A DNA stretch of 64,000 bases from Cordilura impudica (lineage: Eukaryota; Arthropoda; Insecta; Diptera; Scathophagidae), in contig OY821520.1 of the NCBI GenBank assembly GCA_963682025.1, forward strand, positions 180,176,626 through 180,240,625, read 5' to 3'. This document shows positions 10,714-21,314 of the stretch, piece by piece. Numbering within the stretch: position 1 is the first letter of the stretch; each line of letters begins with the position of its first letter. The translations under genes and the position numbers were made by a program. A model generated the notes under the pieces. The model was not told where the DNA came from. It did no database searches and was given only the letters and a program-made list of their open reading frames with translations.

Positions 10714-10981
10714 AGTTACGTATCCCCTCCACAACTAATTGTAACGGCTGGCAAAGTGTAGTGACCATTTAGAATCTTATTGCATTTTTGTATCGCAACA
10801 TTTTTTGTATTATATTTCTGTTTTATTCCCACACTTTGCCAGACAGCAACGTAAGCATTTTTGTCTGCGTTGCTTAGCCCTAATTGTATTTTAAATATTT
10901 TTAAGCCTCAGTCTTAAGATTCATTTAAATAAGGATAGATATATCACAATTTTCTTTGTGTATTTTATTTTATCTATAATT
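10714..10981 (+). repeat. 3' LTR of errantivirus A
   Basis: 268 bp, followed by the target duplication CTCG. The only difference from the 5' LTR turns AATAAA into AATAAG at 10928-10933. Confidence 0.95.
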
Positions 10982-10985
10982 CTCG

Positions 10986-11282
10986 CGCTGGTATTTTTAC
11001 GCACTTCTTTAAAGTTTGAAAGTTTTTTTGTAAAGATTTTTTTAAGTCTTCAGGTTAGCCGGGTTTAATTTCAGTGCAATTTTCGAAAAAAAAATTTTTA
11101 ATATCTGATTCCTTTATCAATAATAAAACTTATAAATAGTTATTAAACATTGTTAATAATTCGTTTTTACTCTTTGGCTACATCGTGTATTTATTGATAA
11201 AGTGATGTGACAATTTTTCCGTTATTTTATTTTGTATTTCTTTATTTGTTGTTACTTTTTATTTATTACTTTAGTTTCCTAG
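10986..11282. other. AT-rich spacer
   Basis: No gene seen. It probably contains the 5' untranslated part of the piggyBac remnant that follows. Confidence 0.4.
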
Positions 11283-11671
11283 ATGAACTCTAAAAATCTA
11301 TCCGATAATGATATAGAATATTTTTTTAATAATTTCATTCATTTCGATGATGACAGTATGCAAGATCCTAATTTCCAACCTGATATGAGTATTTTTGAAA
11401 TAAACAAGGATGAGCCAGAATATGTAGATGATATTTCTGCGACGGATTCAACTAGTTCATTAAACTGTGCCTCTTCCACATATTTGGCTGAAAAGTTAAA
11501 GTATATTGTCTGAAAAAAGTATTTGGAGTTGCCTGAAGACCAGTTACATTTTCGTGGAAATTCTGAAATAAATGGTGATTTAATGAAAATAAAAACTACG
11601 TTTCAGTTTTTTGTTACTTTTTTCAAATTATATGATAACAAAAATTGTGGAACAGACAAACCTGTAATATA
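11283..11671 (+). pseudogene. piggyBac-like transposase, N-terminal remnant
   Basis: ATG at 11283 opens 76 codons of acidic N-terminal sequence (MNSKNLSDNDIEYFFNN..), ending at TGA 11511-11513. The same frame continues with FRGNSEINGDLMKIKT and FQFF.TFF, the start of the DDE_Tnp_1_7 domain of PGBD/piggyBac transposases. After a frameshift the family signature ITKIVEQTNL is readable at about 11635-11665. The catalytic domain is absent: a mariner begins at 11672. The remnant cannot encode an active enzyme. Confidence 0.75.
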
Positions 11672-12603
11672 ACGGGTGATTTTTTAAGAGCTTGATAACT
11701 TTTTTTAAAAAAAAAACGCATAAAATTTGCAAAATCTCATCGGTTCTTTATTTGAAACGTTAGATTGGTCCATGACATTTACTTTTTGAAGATAATTTCA
11801 TTTAAATGTTGACCGCGGCTGCGTCTTAGGTGGTCCATTCGGAAAGTCCAATTTTGGGCAACTTTTTCGAGCATTTCGGCCGGAATAGCCCGAATTTCTT
11901 CGGAAATGTTGTCTTCCAAAGCTGGAATAGTTGCTGGCTTATTTCTGTAGACTTTAGACTTGACGTAGCCCCACAAAAAATAGTCTAAAGGCGTCAAATC
12001 GCATGATCTTGGTGGCCAACTTACCGGTCCATTTCTTGAGATGAATTGTTCTCCGAAGTTTTCCCTCAAAATGGCCATAGAATCGCGAGCTGTGTGGCAT
12101 GTAGCGCCATCTTGTTGAAACCACATGTCAACCAAGTTCAGTTCTTCCATTTTTGGCAACAAAAAGTTTGTTAGCATCGAACGATAGCGATCGCCATTCA
12201 CCGTAACGTTGCGTCCAACAGCATCTTTGAAAAAATACGGTCCAATGATTCCACCAGCGTACAAACCACACCAAACAGTGCATTTTTCGGGATGCATGGG
12301 CAGTTCTTGAACGGCTTCTGGTTGCTCTTCACTCCAAATACGGCAATTTTGCTTATTTACGAAGCCATTCAACCAGAAATGAGCCTCATCGCTGAACAAA
12401 ATTTGTCGATAACACATTTCGAACCGAACACTGATTTTGGTAATAAAATTCAATGATTTGCAAGCGTTGCTCGTTAGTAAGTCTATTCATGATGAAATGT
12501 CAAAGCATACTGAGCATCTTTCTCTTTGACACCATGTCTGAAATCCCACGTGATCTGTCAAATACTAATGCATGAAAATCCTAACCTCAAAAAAATCACC
12601 CGT
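11672..12603 (-). mobile_element. Tc1/mariner element, DD41D (rosa-like), internally deleted
   Basis: A 932-bp element bounded by TA dinucleotides (11670-11671 and 12604-12605). The TIRs start ACGGGTGATTTTTT at both ends and stay imperfectly similar for about 28 bp. It carries a shortened transposase on the minus strand. Full-length relatives are near 1.3 kb, so about 0.35 kb is missing from the N-terminal DNA-binding part. Confidence 0.9.
11779..12490 (-). pseudogene. DD41D mariner transposase, deleted N-terminal domain
   Basis: The natural start MNRLTNEQRLQIIEFYYQNQ lies at 12490. The frame then meets a deletion junction near 12415-12425 that fuses it out of frame to the catalytic half (FEMCYRQILFSDEAHF..). 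The catalytic half is open for over 200 codons to 11779. The triad is visible: D in LFSDEAHFW, D in FQQDGATCH, and D in CDLTPLDYFLW. Counting residues between the last two gives 41, the spacing of the rosa family. The helix-turn-helix domains are gone. Confidence 0.88.
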
Positions 12604-12605
12604 TA

Positions 12606-14510
12606 CATAATTTTAATAATTTAGTTTTTTCTCCATTATTTGCAATATTTTGAGGATTGGTATGTAACATAAATTTGATGTCATTATTATCTTTATTTTT
12701 GTTATATTTTTCTTTTAATTTTCCATGGTTCATTACATTAAATATTTCGTCACCTTTTTCTAGTGCGAATGTACTATAATCTGCTTAACTCAAATGATAG
12801 TTTCTCCAACATTTTATCTAAATAAATGAGATTATCACTACATTTTAAATGAGATTATCACTACATTGATTATCATCAATTTTCATTTCTTTAGTCGAAT
12901 TCATTATCATACATTTTAATTTTCTTGCGCGCTTTATATCTTTAATGGATGTACACTCCCACATCTTGGGTTGATCTGGCTCAATATGAGATCATCTATC
13001 CCTATCCTCATTTATAAATTTATTTTCTTTACCAATTTTACTTTTATTTATTTCTTTTTGTATCATATTTTTCCTCATTGTTCTTGTAATCACCAGCGTC
13101 TTTTTACTCAGTTCATCAATTTCATTATGTATCATTATCTTTAGTATATCAGAATTTAATTCTATTCACGATAATGCGTCTGCATTTGTGTTGCTTGTCC
13201 TTTTTTAAATATTATTTCGAAATCATAATCCGACAATTCTAGTAAAATTTTTGGCAACTTGGAATTTGGGTTTTTGTGAGAAAATAAAGTGACTGTCCAT
13301 CGTCCAGTAAATTTTTTGTCATATTGGTATGGAGGAAAAAATTGTATTCCCCAGTATATGCCTAGTATTTCCTTTTCTATAACGGGTTTATTTCTCTCAT
13401 TTTTATTCAATGAACGGCTTGCAAAGGACATTGGTCTATCCCTACCAATTTCTCCTTCCGATAATATAGCTCCTAGTGCTTAATCCCATGCGTCTGTTGT
13501 TGGTATAAATATTTTGTAAAAATCCGGATACTGTAGAATTGGTGGACTGATTAGTTTATATTTTAATGTTTCGAACGCTGTTTGACGTTGTGCAGTCCAT
13601 TTAAATGGACTGCACCCTTTTTCAGTAGAGTATTCAAATAGCTTGCTATTTCAGCGAAATTTTTAACAAATCTATAATAATTACAAAATTCCACGAACCT
13701 TCTCATCTCGTCTGCATTTTTCGGAACAGGATATCTATTTATTGCATCGAACTTTGATGGATCTGGTTTGATACCATCAGGGGTAATCAAATGACCAAGA
13801 TATATTACTTCTGGCTTTAAGAAACAACATTTATTTGGATTTAGTTTTAAATTATATTTCCTTAGTCTGTCAAAATGCTTAACTAAATTGGAATTATGGT
13901 GCTGTAGACTGCAAACAAATATAATAATATCATCAACATAGATAAAAGCTTCAGACTCTAACCCAGGTAGTGCTATGATTAGCATACACTGAAAACTATT
14001 TGATGATATCTTCAATCCAGAAGGTAGTTTTGTATAATGATAATATAGAAAAAGCAGTATATGATTGTGATTGAAGATCAAGCTCAATTTGGTGAAACGA
14101 ACCTGTCATGTCTAGTATCGAGAAATATTTCTATTTAGTTCTATTTTAAAAGGTACAATAATTTCACTTCTCTCTGGTATTGGTATTTTCATTATTAATG
14201 TTGAAAGCTATCACATATTTAATATAGTCGATATTACATCTATATCTTGTCAAAAAATCTATACCCACGATTCCATCGGTATTTATTGGGATATTATTCG
14301 CAACAAACTGTATGTTATGTTCAATTATTAAGTCATTTATGTTTATTCCTATAGTTTTCGAACCGATTGATTTAATAATTTCTTCAAAAATGCCTGTGAA
14401 ATTGTAGTAGTCATCTTGATTTTCCTCCTAGTTATATTTTTGTTTACATAGCGATATGTCTGCACCTGTATCTATTAAAAATGTAAGTTCTTTGATGCGG
14501 TTTGATGCTA
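12606..14510 (-). pseudogene. Gypsy B pol: protease, RT and RNase H remnants
   Basis: Read on the minus strand, in order: protease LTFLIDTGADISL (about 14490-14450), then a second protease block ending DGIVGIDFLTRY (about 14270-14240). RT follows with FHQIELD (about 14090), YVDDIIIF (about 13950-13925) and YLGHLITPDGIKPDPSK (about 13800-13750). RNase H has SFASRSLNKNERNKPVIEKEILGIYWGI (13431-13350) and, after a frameshift, TDALSRI near 13170. Connector-like sequence runs on to 12606. A 22-bp tandem duplication (AAATGAGATTATCACTACAT, about 12825-12867) breaks the frame. No integrase is present and the copy ends at the mariner boundary. Confidence 0.8.
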
Positions 14511-14531
14511 TGCTATATATCTTTCTAGATT

Positions 14532-14831
14532 CTACTGTGTTAGTTCCGAAGACTGGGATCTCATCATCTCCGGAATTTGGGGGTTTCCCTGATTCTGTAC
14601 CTGGCTAACGTTACGATATCTACTGTTGTTATCTCTGTTATTACCTCTACTGTAATTATTATCCCTGAAATTATTATTATTTCTTTGGTTGTTATTGTTT
14701 GTGTTATTTCTATAGTTGTTATTATTTGTGTTATTTCTATAGTCGTAATTATTGTTGTGACTATTATTTAAATTTCTATTACCGTTGTAGCTGTTCGTAT
14801 TTATATTATTTCGAGAATATTTCTGATTCAA
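14532..14831 (-). pseudogene. Gypsy B gag C-terminal Asn-rich tail
   Basis: A 99-codon minus-strand frame made almost wholly of N, R, Y and S (NNNYRNNTNNNN..). It lies just upstream of the Gypsy B protease, so it is best read as the low-complexity RNA-binding tail of Gag, like the Asn-rich tail in errantivirus A. The antisense Ile/Val-rich frames are shadows. Confidence 0.6.
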
Positions 14832-15129
14832 CTTTCTTAATCTTCTTTATAAATCTCTGTTTTGGCCCAATATTAAGCACCTCTGGTTTTTTGGATTTCA
14901 CCAAGCAGTTCCTGCAACGGTTGTTCCATGAAGTCCTTATCGTTCTAAAAAAGTATGATTTTATTTAATCTTCCCCTCCTTTGGCCATGAAGGATAAAGA
15001 CTAAGCGTAAGCTATGTTTGTCTTTTTGCCTTGGCTCAGGTTAAGCAGAATTAAATAAGCAAATATTGCTTTGTATTTTAATTTCTTTGTTTTTATCTGA
15101 TTTGGCAGGATCTCGATATTGTGGAGGTT

Positions 15130-15440
15130 GAAATGAAAGAATTTTTTTTAGTTGTTTGTAGCTTAACAATCAAATTAAGACCTCTTTTATTTAATCAAAT
15201 GCACTGCTTATAGATAACTTATGCGAAGTTCTAGTCTTCTATTCTAAGGGAGAACTTTCTAAAGTCCTCTTAATAATTTACTAAACTAAGAGAGACGTTC
15301 TAACATACTCTCGATAACTATAAATCTTTGAATTAATACATTGTTGAATGGGTGTTGTCTCGCTCTCTATGTGGTTTGCTAGTATTATCAATTTCTAGTA
15401 ATGCTCAACTTCATTATCAGTTTTTTTGTTAAACTAAAAA
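15130..15440 (-). repeat. LTR-like sequence upstream of Gypsy B
   Basis: On the minus strand it carries AGAACTTCG, TTAGAAAGTTCTCCCTTAGA and GTCTCTCTTAG motifs in the same order as the LTR-like block at 2074-2480 (plus), and an AATAAA near 15200. It lies where the 5' LTR of minus-strand Gypsy B should be. No second copy was found at the other end. Confidence 0.45.
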
Positions 15441-15685
15441 TGCAAGTGTCTGCGCATTCCAAAAGTGCATTGACCAAACATAGTATGTACGTATGGCTCA
15501 TGCCATTGAAATGAGAACCACCACAGAAATACATTGTATGTAGGTATTCACGTTGTTTATTTACATTTGTTCTACATTCGTACTCTATGTCATGTATACA
15601 CTACAGTGGATTTAGTAGACCATAGTGTGCTTATTTGGGTTATCATAAAAAACTCTTTCATGGTTACATCCCCGATGGAATCAAA
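15441..15685. other. Spacer, no gene
   Basis: Nothing recognisable except some TATGTATG-rich sequence. Confidence 0.4.
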
Positions 15686-15690
15686 CGTCG

Positions 15691-15727
15691 CACAGTGGAC
15701 CATTTGACGAGAAGGCGGTCAAAAATC
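15691..15727 (+). repeat. Transib left TIR with RSS-like layout
   Basis: CACAGTG (15691-15697), then a 21-bp spacer, then TCAAAAATC (15719-15727). The heptamer equals the V(D)J consensus; the last block matches the consensus nonamer at 7 of 9 bases. Confidence 0.8.
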
Positions 15728-16386
15728 TATAACTTTTGATTGGATTGGAATTTTGATATGTGGTTTTTTTTTTGTTTGGTAGATGAGACTTTAGCCTTTA
15801 AGTTTTGCTATAAAACGTTATTCTAGACCGAAAAAAAAAATTACGGAGGGTTTAAAATACATTTTCATTTGTAGTTGAATTTTAGTACAAAAGTGAAGTG
15901 TTAAAAGGTAAAAAAAAGGTTTTTTTTTAAATATAATGTCTTATTTTTTCAGTTCATTTTACAACTAATACTTTTTAACAATTTTTTAAGTTAATTTTTT
16001 CAGAAAATGCCAAACTTTGGCCCCCGTAAACTTTTTAGTCCTAACATGCACAAGGGCCAAAGGTTGTTTTTTTTTTTTTTTTGAAAGATCCCGAGTTAAA
16101 ATATAATTTATTAAGCAGCGAACGTAAAAGTTACCTTATATTGGTTCAATATAGGGAAGTTTCAATGAAAAACTCGTATGTTTTTGCTTTAGTTAAATTT
16201 TTTTTTATTGTCTTTTTAAATATTTCTATATCAATTTTTATGGTAAATTTATGAAATATAACAATTTTTATTGTAAATTTACAAAATATATAAATTTTTA
16301 AATCAAGAAAATTTTTTAACTATGTATATAAAAAAAAGTGTAACTTATTGTTAGTGTAATGAAAAAGTACTTTAAATCAACCAATT

Positions 16387-18315
16387 TTAGTAAAAATTTC
16401 TTCTCAATTGAAGAATGTTGGACATATATGGATCTGAAGTGCACAACATAATAGTGATAAGGTCTTCATTAGTACAACATCTGGACATTTTCCTTGTGTT
16501 GTGCTCGCGAAAGAATCTGTAGTCTTTGTTCCTTTTTTCTTGCGCTTCTTCAGATAGATCTCCTATTGGTAGCATATTGTTTTGAATTATTTGTTCCCCA
16601 TTGTAGAAAATTTTATGAACTGTGGATGGCATATATCTCCAAGAGTATTTTTCATTATAAAGTATAGCTGTTTTATTGGCGTACTCTCCAAATTTTTTTG
16701 CATTTATCTTTCTACTGCATGCTAGAACTTGTAATAGGATTTTGAATCGTCTTATTAATTCCTGATCTACACCTGTGATAGATGCTGCAGTTTCAGTATC
16801 GGAAAAAAATCTCCTTGCAGTATTTCCATCATTTGTATTTCCTTCCCCTTGTTTTGGTTGGTCGATTACGAGGCCTAGCTGTAGATATTTTTGTTGAATT
16901 TGTTTTTTTTTTTGCTTTCTTTTTTCTTCATTTTCTTTGTTTTTTCTCACTGTTTCGCCTAACGGACCAAATTCCAAATTATAACCCAATTTAAGAATAT
17001 GCTCCATGAAACATATTCTAGCATGAAGAGGGGACATTCCAAATTTGTAGGCTTCCTTAAAACTATCGTCTTCTGGTGGGGGTTGGCTTAATTGACTTGA
17101 TGTCTTTTGGCATATAATGCAGCTTGACGTTGACTTTGTTCCAGTTAAAGCTTGTGCAACTTTTCCATCAATCATTGTGAGATACATTTTAAAATGTACT
17201 TCAATGTCTTGGTCATGAAATTTAAATATTACTAGTTGAAGTTCCTTAATTTGATCTTTTATTTTTTTAACTTCTTCAGTTATGACATCTTTGGTTTCCT
17301 TTTTGAATGCAAATTTTATTTGTCTGCAATACTTTGTTGAAGAAGGAATTTCATTTTTCCATATATCAATTTCTGTTGCTCTACTAGTTGTGGGCTCTAA
17401 GACACTATACGTTTTTGTTAAGCGCAATGGAACGAAAGATACCATAAATAAATTAGCATCTGATGAATTTTCGGCATTAAATTGCTTGTATTGTTTCTGA
17501 CCAGAGGATCCATCACATCCCCATTTAGAAATTAAAGTAATGCTGCCATTACCAATTTTTTTTTAAATGATCGTTATCAAGCGTATTTAGCAATCGTTCT
17601 GCAGTATGTTCAAGGAGATCTTGCAATTTTATTTCTGCTGATGTTGAAGTGACACTAATAGCAGATTGTGAAGGTAAGCATTCTTTTTTGGCAGAAACTA
17701 AATCTCGATACTCTGGAAAAATCCCACAATTCTTTTCATTGGTTCCCTTCCGCAATTCCTTATATTGATCTTTGGTCAATTTCAAATCCAAAAATAGGGC
17801 GAACGCTTCTTCCGGCGTAAATTTCTTATCTTCAATTGGTGTAGGAATGCTTTTCAAAATCCTCTTGTGCGCTTCTACTATTTTTTCAATTATTTCAATT
17901 TTATTTTTTTTATTTTGGGTTGGTTGAATTTGGTGCAAAAATGAATTCTTAATAATTCTTTGAGAAATTTCTTCATTGAGAGAGATCGAGATCTTTCACT
18001 ACATCCGTCAATTGGTTTTGCTGGTCGACCCTTTTTTCCACTTTCGCTGGCAGTTGTAGATGCGCTCTCAAAAATAAGTTCCTTTATTAACCAGTCTTGG
18101 TAACGTTTGTACATCTTTGTCTTGCTATGAGAGCATTCAATGTACCGTCTTTTCAAATTCGATGCAAAATTAGTAATTTTTCCTTTGTGCATTTCAATGT
18201 CTTCTAGGTAACAATTCTTAAAGAAGTCGTTGCTCATTATGTGCAAAATTACATCGTCTACATCATTTCGTTGAAAATAAATATCTGCCAGATCTCTCTA
18301 ACAGTACTTAGCCAT
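16387..18315 (-). pseudogene. Transib/RAG1-like transposase, broken by stop and frameshifts
   Basis: The likely start is ATG at 18315 (MAKYC), with TAG at codon 6. Piece one runs to about 17950 and contains GKKGRPAKPIDGCSERS, a conserved N-terminal motif. Piece two, 17938-17549, is in another frame. Piece three runs from about 17565 to 16387 after a shift in a 9-A run, and its first residues include KWGCDGSSGQ, carrying the first catalytic Asp. Further on are the second Asp in LTMIDGKVAQALTG, zinc-finger cysteines CIIC, and HARICFMEH. The third catalytic residue is Glu in NDGNTARRFFSDTETAAS. These align with D600, D708, the C2/H2 zinc region and E962 of RAG1. Total span is about 640 codons, the usual Transib size. 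All three acidic residues survive, but the gene cannot be translated whole. Confidence 0.85.
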
Positions 18316-18394
18316 TGCACAAATTGTAATGAATAATAATTGTGGAAACATTATTATAAATACTCTTTCTTGCAATTATATAAAATAAAAATTT

Positions 18395-18780
18395 TTATTT
18401 TTTATTACCACTTTTAGAAGCATAAAAAACCCACACCCTAACCCCTTTTAAAAGGTGAAGCATACCTGCTCATATCTTAAAGGGCTATGTCGCAATAGTT
18501 TTTTTTTTACCATTTACAAATTTTTATCTTTTATTACAACTTTTAAAATCATAAAAAACCCACACCCTAACCCCTTTTAAAAGGTGAAGCATACCTGCTC
18601 ATATCTTAAACGGCTATGTCGCAATAGTTCTTTTTTTACCATTTACAAATTCTTATCTTTTATTACCACTTTTAGAAGCATAAAAACCCACACCCTAACC
18701 CCTTTTAAAAGGTGAAGCATACGTGCTCATATCTTAAAGGGCTATGTCGCAATAGTTTTTTTTTTTTTTACCATTTACCT
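18395..18780. repeat. Tandem repeat, three units of 129 bp
   Basis: The segment CATAAAA..CCCACACCCTAACCCC recurs at 18421, 18550 and 18679, an exact 129-bp period. Units also share GGTGAAGCATAC and GGCTATGTCGCAATAG. It lies inside the Transib element, upstream of the transposase start. Confidence 0.92.
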
Positions 18781-18984
18781 GTTATTTAAATTGTTTCCCA
18801 TTTTGTCAGGTATTTAAACTATATAACTCTAATTCAGACTATTAATGTTTTTTAAAGATACCTATGTAAATGTACCTGTAACAATTAAGCGCATTATATC
18901 TCAACCGTTTTTTATAAGTATATAACAACTCCTGGCAACTCTACCGACACGCAAAAAAATACACCGCGGTGTACCGGTACGACC

Positions 18985-19150
18985 AACTTTTGTATTCATA
19001 ACACTCAGACGGACGGACGGACATCGTTTAATCGACTCAGAAAGTGTTTTTGAGTCGATCCGTATAATAAAAGATGGATAAAGGTCCAATATTTTTGGCA
19101 GTTACAAACATCACCTCAAACTTAATATATCCTAACCACATAGTGGACAA
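18985..19150 (+). repeat. Partial copy of dispersed repeat R inside Transib
   Basis: GACGGACGGACATCG..ATCGACTCAGAAAGTG..GAGTCGATC and CCACATAGTGG match other copies at about 35740-35880, 36117-36250 and 56610-56755. Confidence 0.65.
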
Positions 19151-19684
19151 CTTTTGTATTCATAAATTTTGCAGAAAATATCTAACCTTGGGTCAGAAAA
19201 ATTGTTCTGGTGCATACGGGCGGAAACTGGCGTATATAACTGGGTATATAATGGGGTAGGGGAGGGTTCGGACTATAGAAGAGTGCAAGATTTTTTCTGA
19301 CTGCTTTTGACTGGCAGGAGTTATGCTCTATTAAGTAGGAGATTTTCGGAAAATTTGGATCTTTTTTAAAAATTTTTTTTTTAATTTCGGAACGACTCAG
19401 TGATTTTACATTTTTAAGATTAATAGTATGGAAGCTACAAAATTATACAAAATTTATTTCACTTCAAAATCTTTTAAATCAAAAAAGTTACAGTCATTCA
19501 AAAATAAAAATTTACAAAGAAATTTTTAATTTTAGCAGAATACTGAGAAAGCCCATTTTCGAGGACCCTGTTCGCTGTGATGTAGTTGAGATAGAGTCCC
19601 AATTTTTTGGCTCCCGAGGTTTACTAGTATTTAATTTCAAATGAATAACATAACTTTAAAATCGGTAACAAAAAAAAAAAAAAT

Positions 19685-19721
19685 GGTATTTGGCCGCCTT
19701 CTCAAAATATGGTCCACTGTG
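19685..19721 (-). repeat. Transib right TIR with RSS-like layout
   Basis: Reading inward on the minus strand: CACAGTG, 21-bp spacer, CCAAATACC. This has the same heptamer and spacer length as the left end, and 7 of 9 nonamer matches. Confidence 0.8.
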
Positions 19722-19726
19722 CGTCG

Positions 19727-20529
19727 TTAACATAATCGTTATATTCCATTATCCCATTTTTCTCCATGACCATGTTGATTTCCAAACAGCGCCCATCCTA
19801 AATCCAATAACAAACAAGTGAAAACTTATAATTTGTGAAATGAATATATGCACAAAAGAAAACTGCATAAAAAAAATAATTTTTAAATAATTATTAAGAT
19901 TATTAAAATAAGTGTGGTGTGCAATTTGCCTAAGGGTTGTGTTGATGTAAGTGGTTTTTATTTATGATATGGTGTCAATGCATATTATGGCTATCGTTTA
20001 AAAGAATTACACTCACATTAATCTATTATATTAATAGGCTAGCCGATTGTTTGTTACCGATGTTTTGTTCTACCGGTTTATCCTGATTTTGACGAAGCGT
20101 ATATTATTTGAAAGCCGTTTTGCAGATTTACAGATTTTTAAATTTTTTACCTTTATTTTGAGTGAATTGCATTTATAGTTGCTACTAACACATACATAAA
20201 ATGATACATATGCTGTGTTTATTAAATTTGTTATTGTGTTTGTTAATGAGTTTGTTATCGTCATTCACAATAATAATAAACCAAAAAAGTGTTGGTTTGT
20301 GAATTGGTTAAGTTGAAAAATAAAGTTGCTGGAATTTGCTAGTAAAAATAAATACACTATTAAATACTTACAGATGATAATAAAATACATATTTATTAAA
20401 AGGGTAAAGTTTGGAAAATGCTAAGCCTGTGCAATAAATCATAAATACGTTTAACAAACATTAGATTAAAATTTGTCATTTTCAACATTTCAGAGTCACA
20501 ACATAAGCCAACAAATGTCATAAAAATAC
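19727..20529. other. AT-rich stretch, no gene
   Basis: No supported coding sequence or repeat boundary seen. The minus frame at 20396-20866 is antisense to LINE ORF1. Confidence 0.5.
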
Positions 20530-21293
20530 TCAATAACCCTATTAAAAAAAAAAATACGTTACTTTTTGGAAATGTCACACTTGATAGTAGATTATTTTTG
20601 AGGCGACACAAACAATACATTTCCAGCAACAGATTTAGCCTGCTTGCTGGTCTTAATGATATGGACGTAACTCCTGTATCAAATATTAACGAGGTTAAAC
20701 AACACAAACCTCCACCTATTGTTGTTGAAGCTAACGCCTCATTTACAGAAATACAAAAACAACTTGGTAAAGACATGACCGCAGAGCTAAAATACTGTCC
20801 CCTTCTTCCGTAGCTGAAATAGTCACCAAATTCAGTTCGAACAACAATGCAGTTTACAAAGTTCAATTTGTTCGTAAAAATTTTAACCCAAGTGCCTTAA
20901 GAAATGTAAGAACAATTTCAAATATTATAATTTCCTGGAAAAATACAAATCTAAATCCAGAAACAAACCAAATCAATGCTGGAACTGCTTAATGTATGGC
21001 CATGACGGTGAACATTGTCATCGTAGTGCGTAGTGCTGCGTGTATGATATGTGCAGAACAACATCATACAAGTGTGTGTACGTTTCCCTAATTTAAGAAA
21101 CAACAACTCAAATTGTAATAACATCAATAATAACATCAATAATAACACATTAAATAACAGCAAAGCCACATATGCTAACCAGCTGAGAACAAACAACGAT
21201 TTATTTAGCATCGATGAGCTTTTTGATATTTTCATACAGCTATGGATGATTTGCATAGGTGCACTTCAAAAGTACAACAAATCAAAGTTGTAA
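20530..21293 (+). pseudogene. LINE ORF1 (gag-like), Jockey group, broken
   Basis: Pieces in different frames: NRFSLLAGLNDMDV and the following Pro-rich segment (20598-20813), VYKVQFVRKNFNPSALRNVRTISN (about 20855-20930), then a zinc knuckle QCWNCLMYGHDGEHCHR (about 20972-21022), a second knuckle-like CAEQHHTSVC, and an Asn-rich tail to 21293. At least three frameshifts. It precedes an endonuclease/RT ORF by about 20 bp, the usual order in Jockey-clade LINEs. Confidence 0.7.
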
Positions 21294-21314
21294 TGTCTAT
21301 GGTGAAAAACGCCC

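Larger units (their letters stand above)
5023..10981 (+). mobile_element. Errantivirus-like Gypsy LTR retrotransposon A, two LTRs, integrase deleted
   Basis: A complete insertion of 5,959 bp. It has identical-length 268-bp LTRs (5023-5290 and 10714-10981), a 4-bp target duplication CTCG (5019-5022 and 10982-10985), a tRNA-Ser-type primer site, gag, pol, env and a polypurine tract. The LTRs differ at one base by eye, so the insertion is recent. The coding interior is defective: a stop between protease and RT, no integrase between RNase H and env, and a stop in env. The insect endogenous retrovirus class (17.6/297/gypsy type) is inferred from the primer site, the gag-pol-env order and the baculovirus F-like Env. 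Confidence 0.93.
15691..19721 (-). mobile_element. Transib (RAG1-like) DNA transposon, complete termini
   Basis: A 4,031-bp element with a 5-bp GC-rich target duplication CGTCG (15686-15690 and 19722-19726). The TIRs of about 37 bp both start CACAGTGGACCAT and share GAGAAGGCGG followed by a CAAA-rich block. Transib elements are known for 5-bp GC-rich duplications and TIRs starting CAC. The interior holds a broken transposase on the minus strand, a three-unit tandem repeat and a piece of a dispersed repeat. Confidence 0.92.

Noticed and set aside
15691..19721. A domesticated RAG1-like host gene rather than a transposon
   Set aside because: Intact TIRs with a 5-bp duplication, plus a nonsense codon and frameshifts in the gene, show a decayed transposon copy.
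20396..20866. 156-codon minus-strand ORF
   Set aside because: Overlaps and opposes LINE ORF1, which has a recognisable zinc knuckle and order; no motif of its own.
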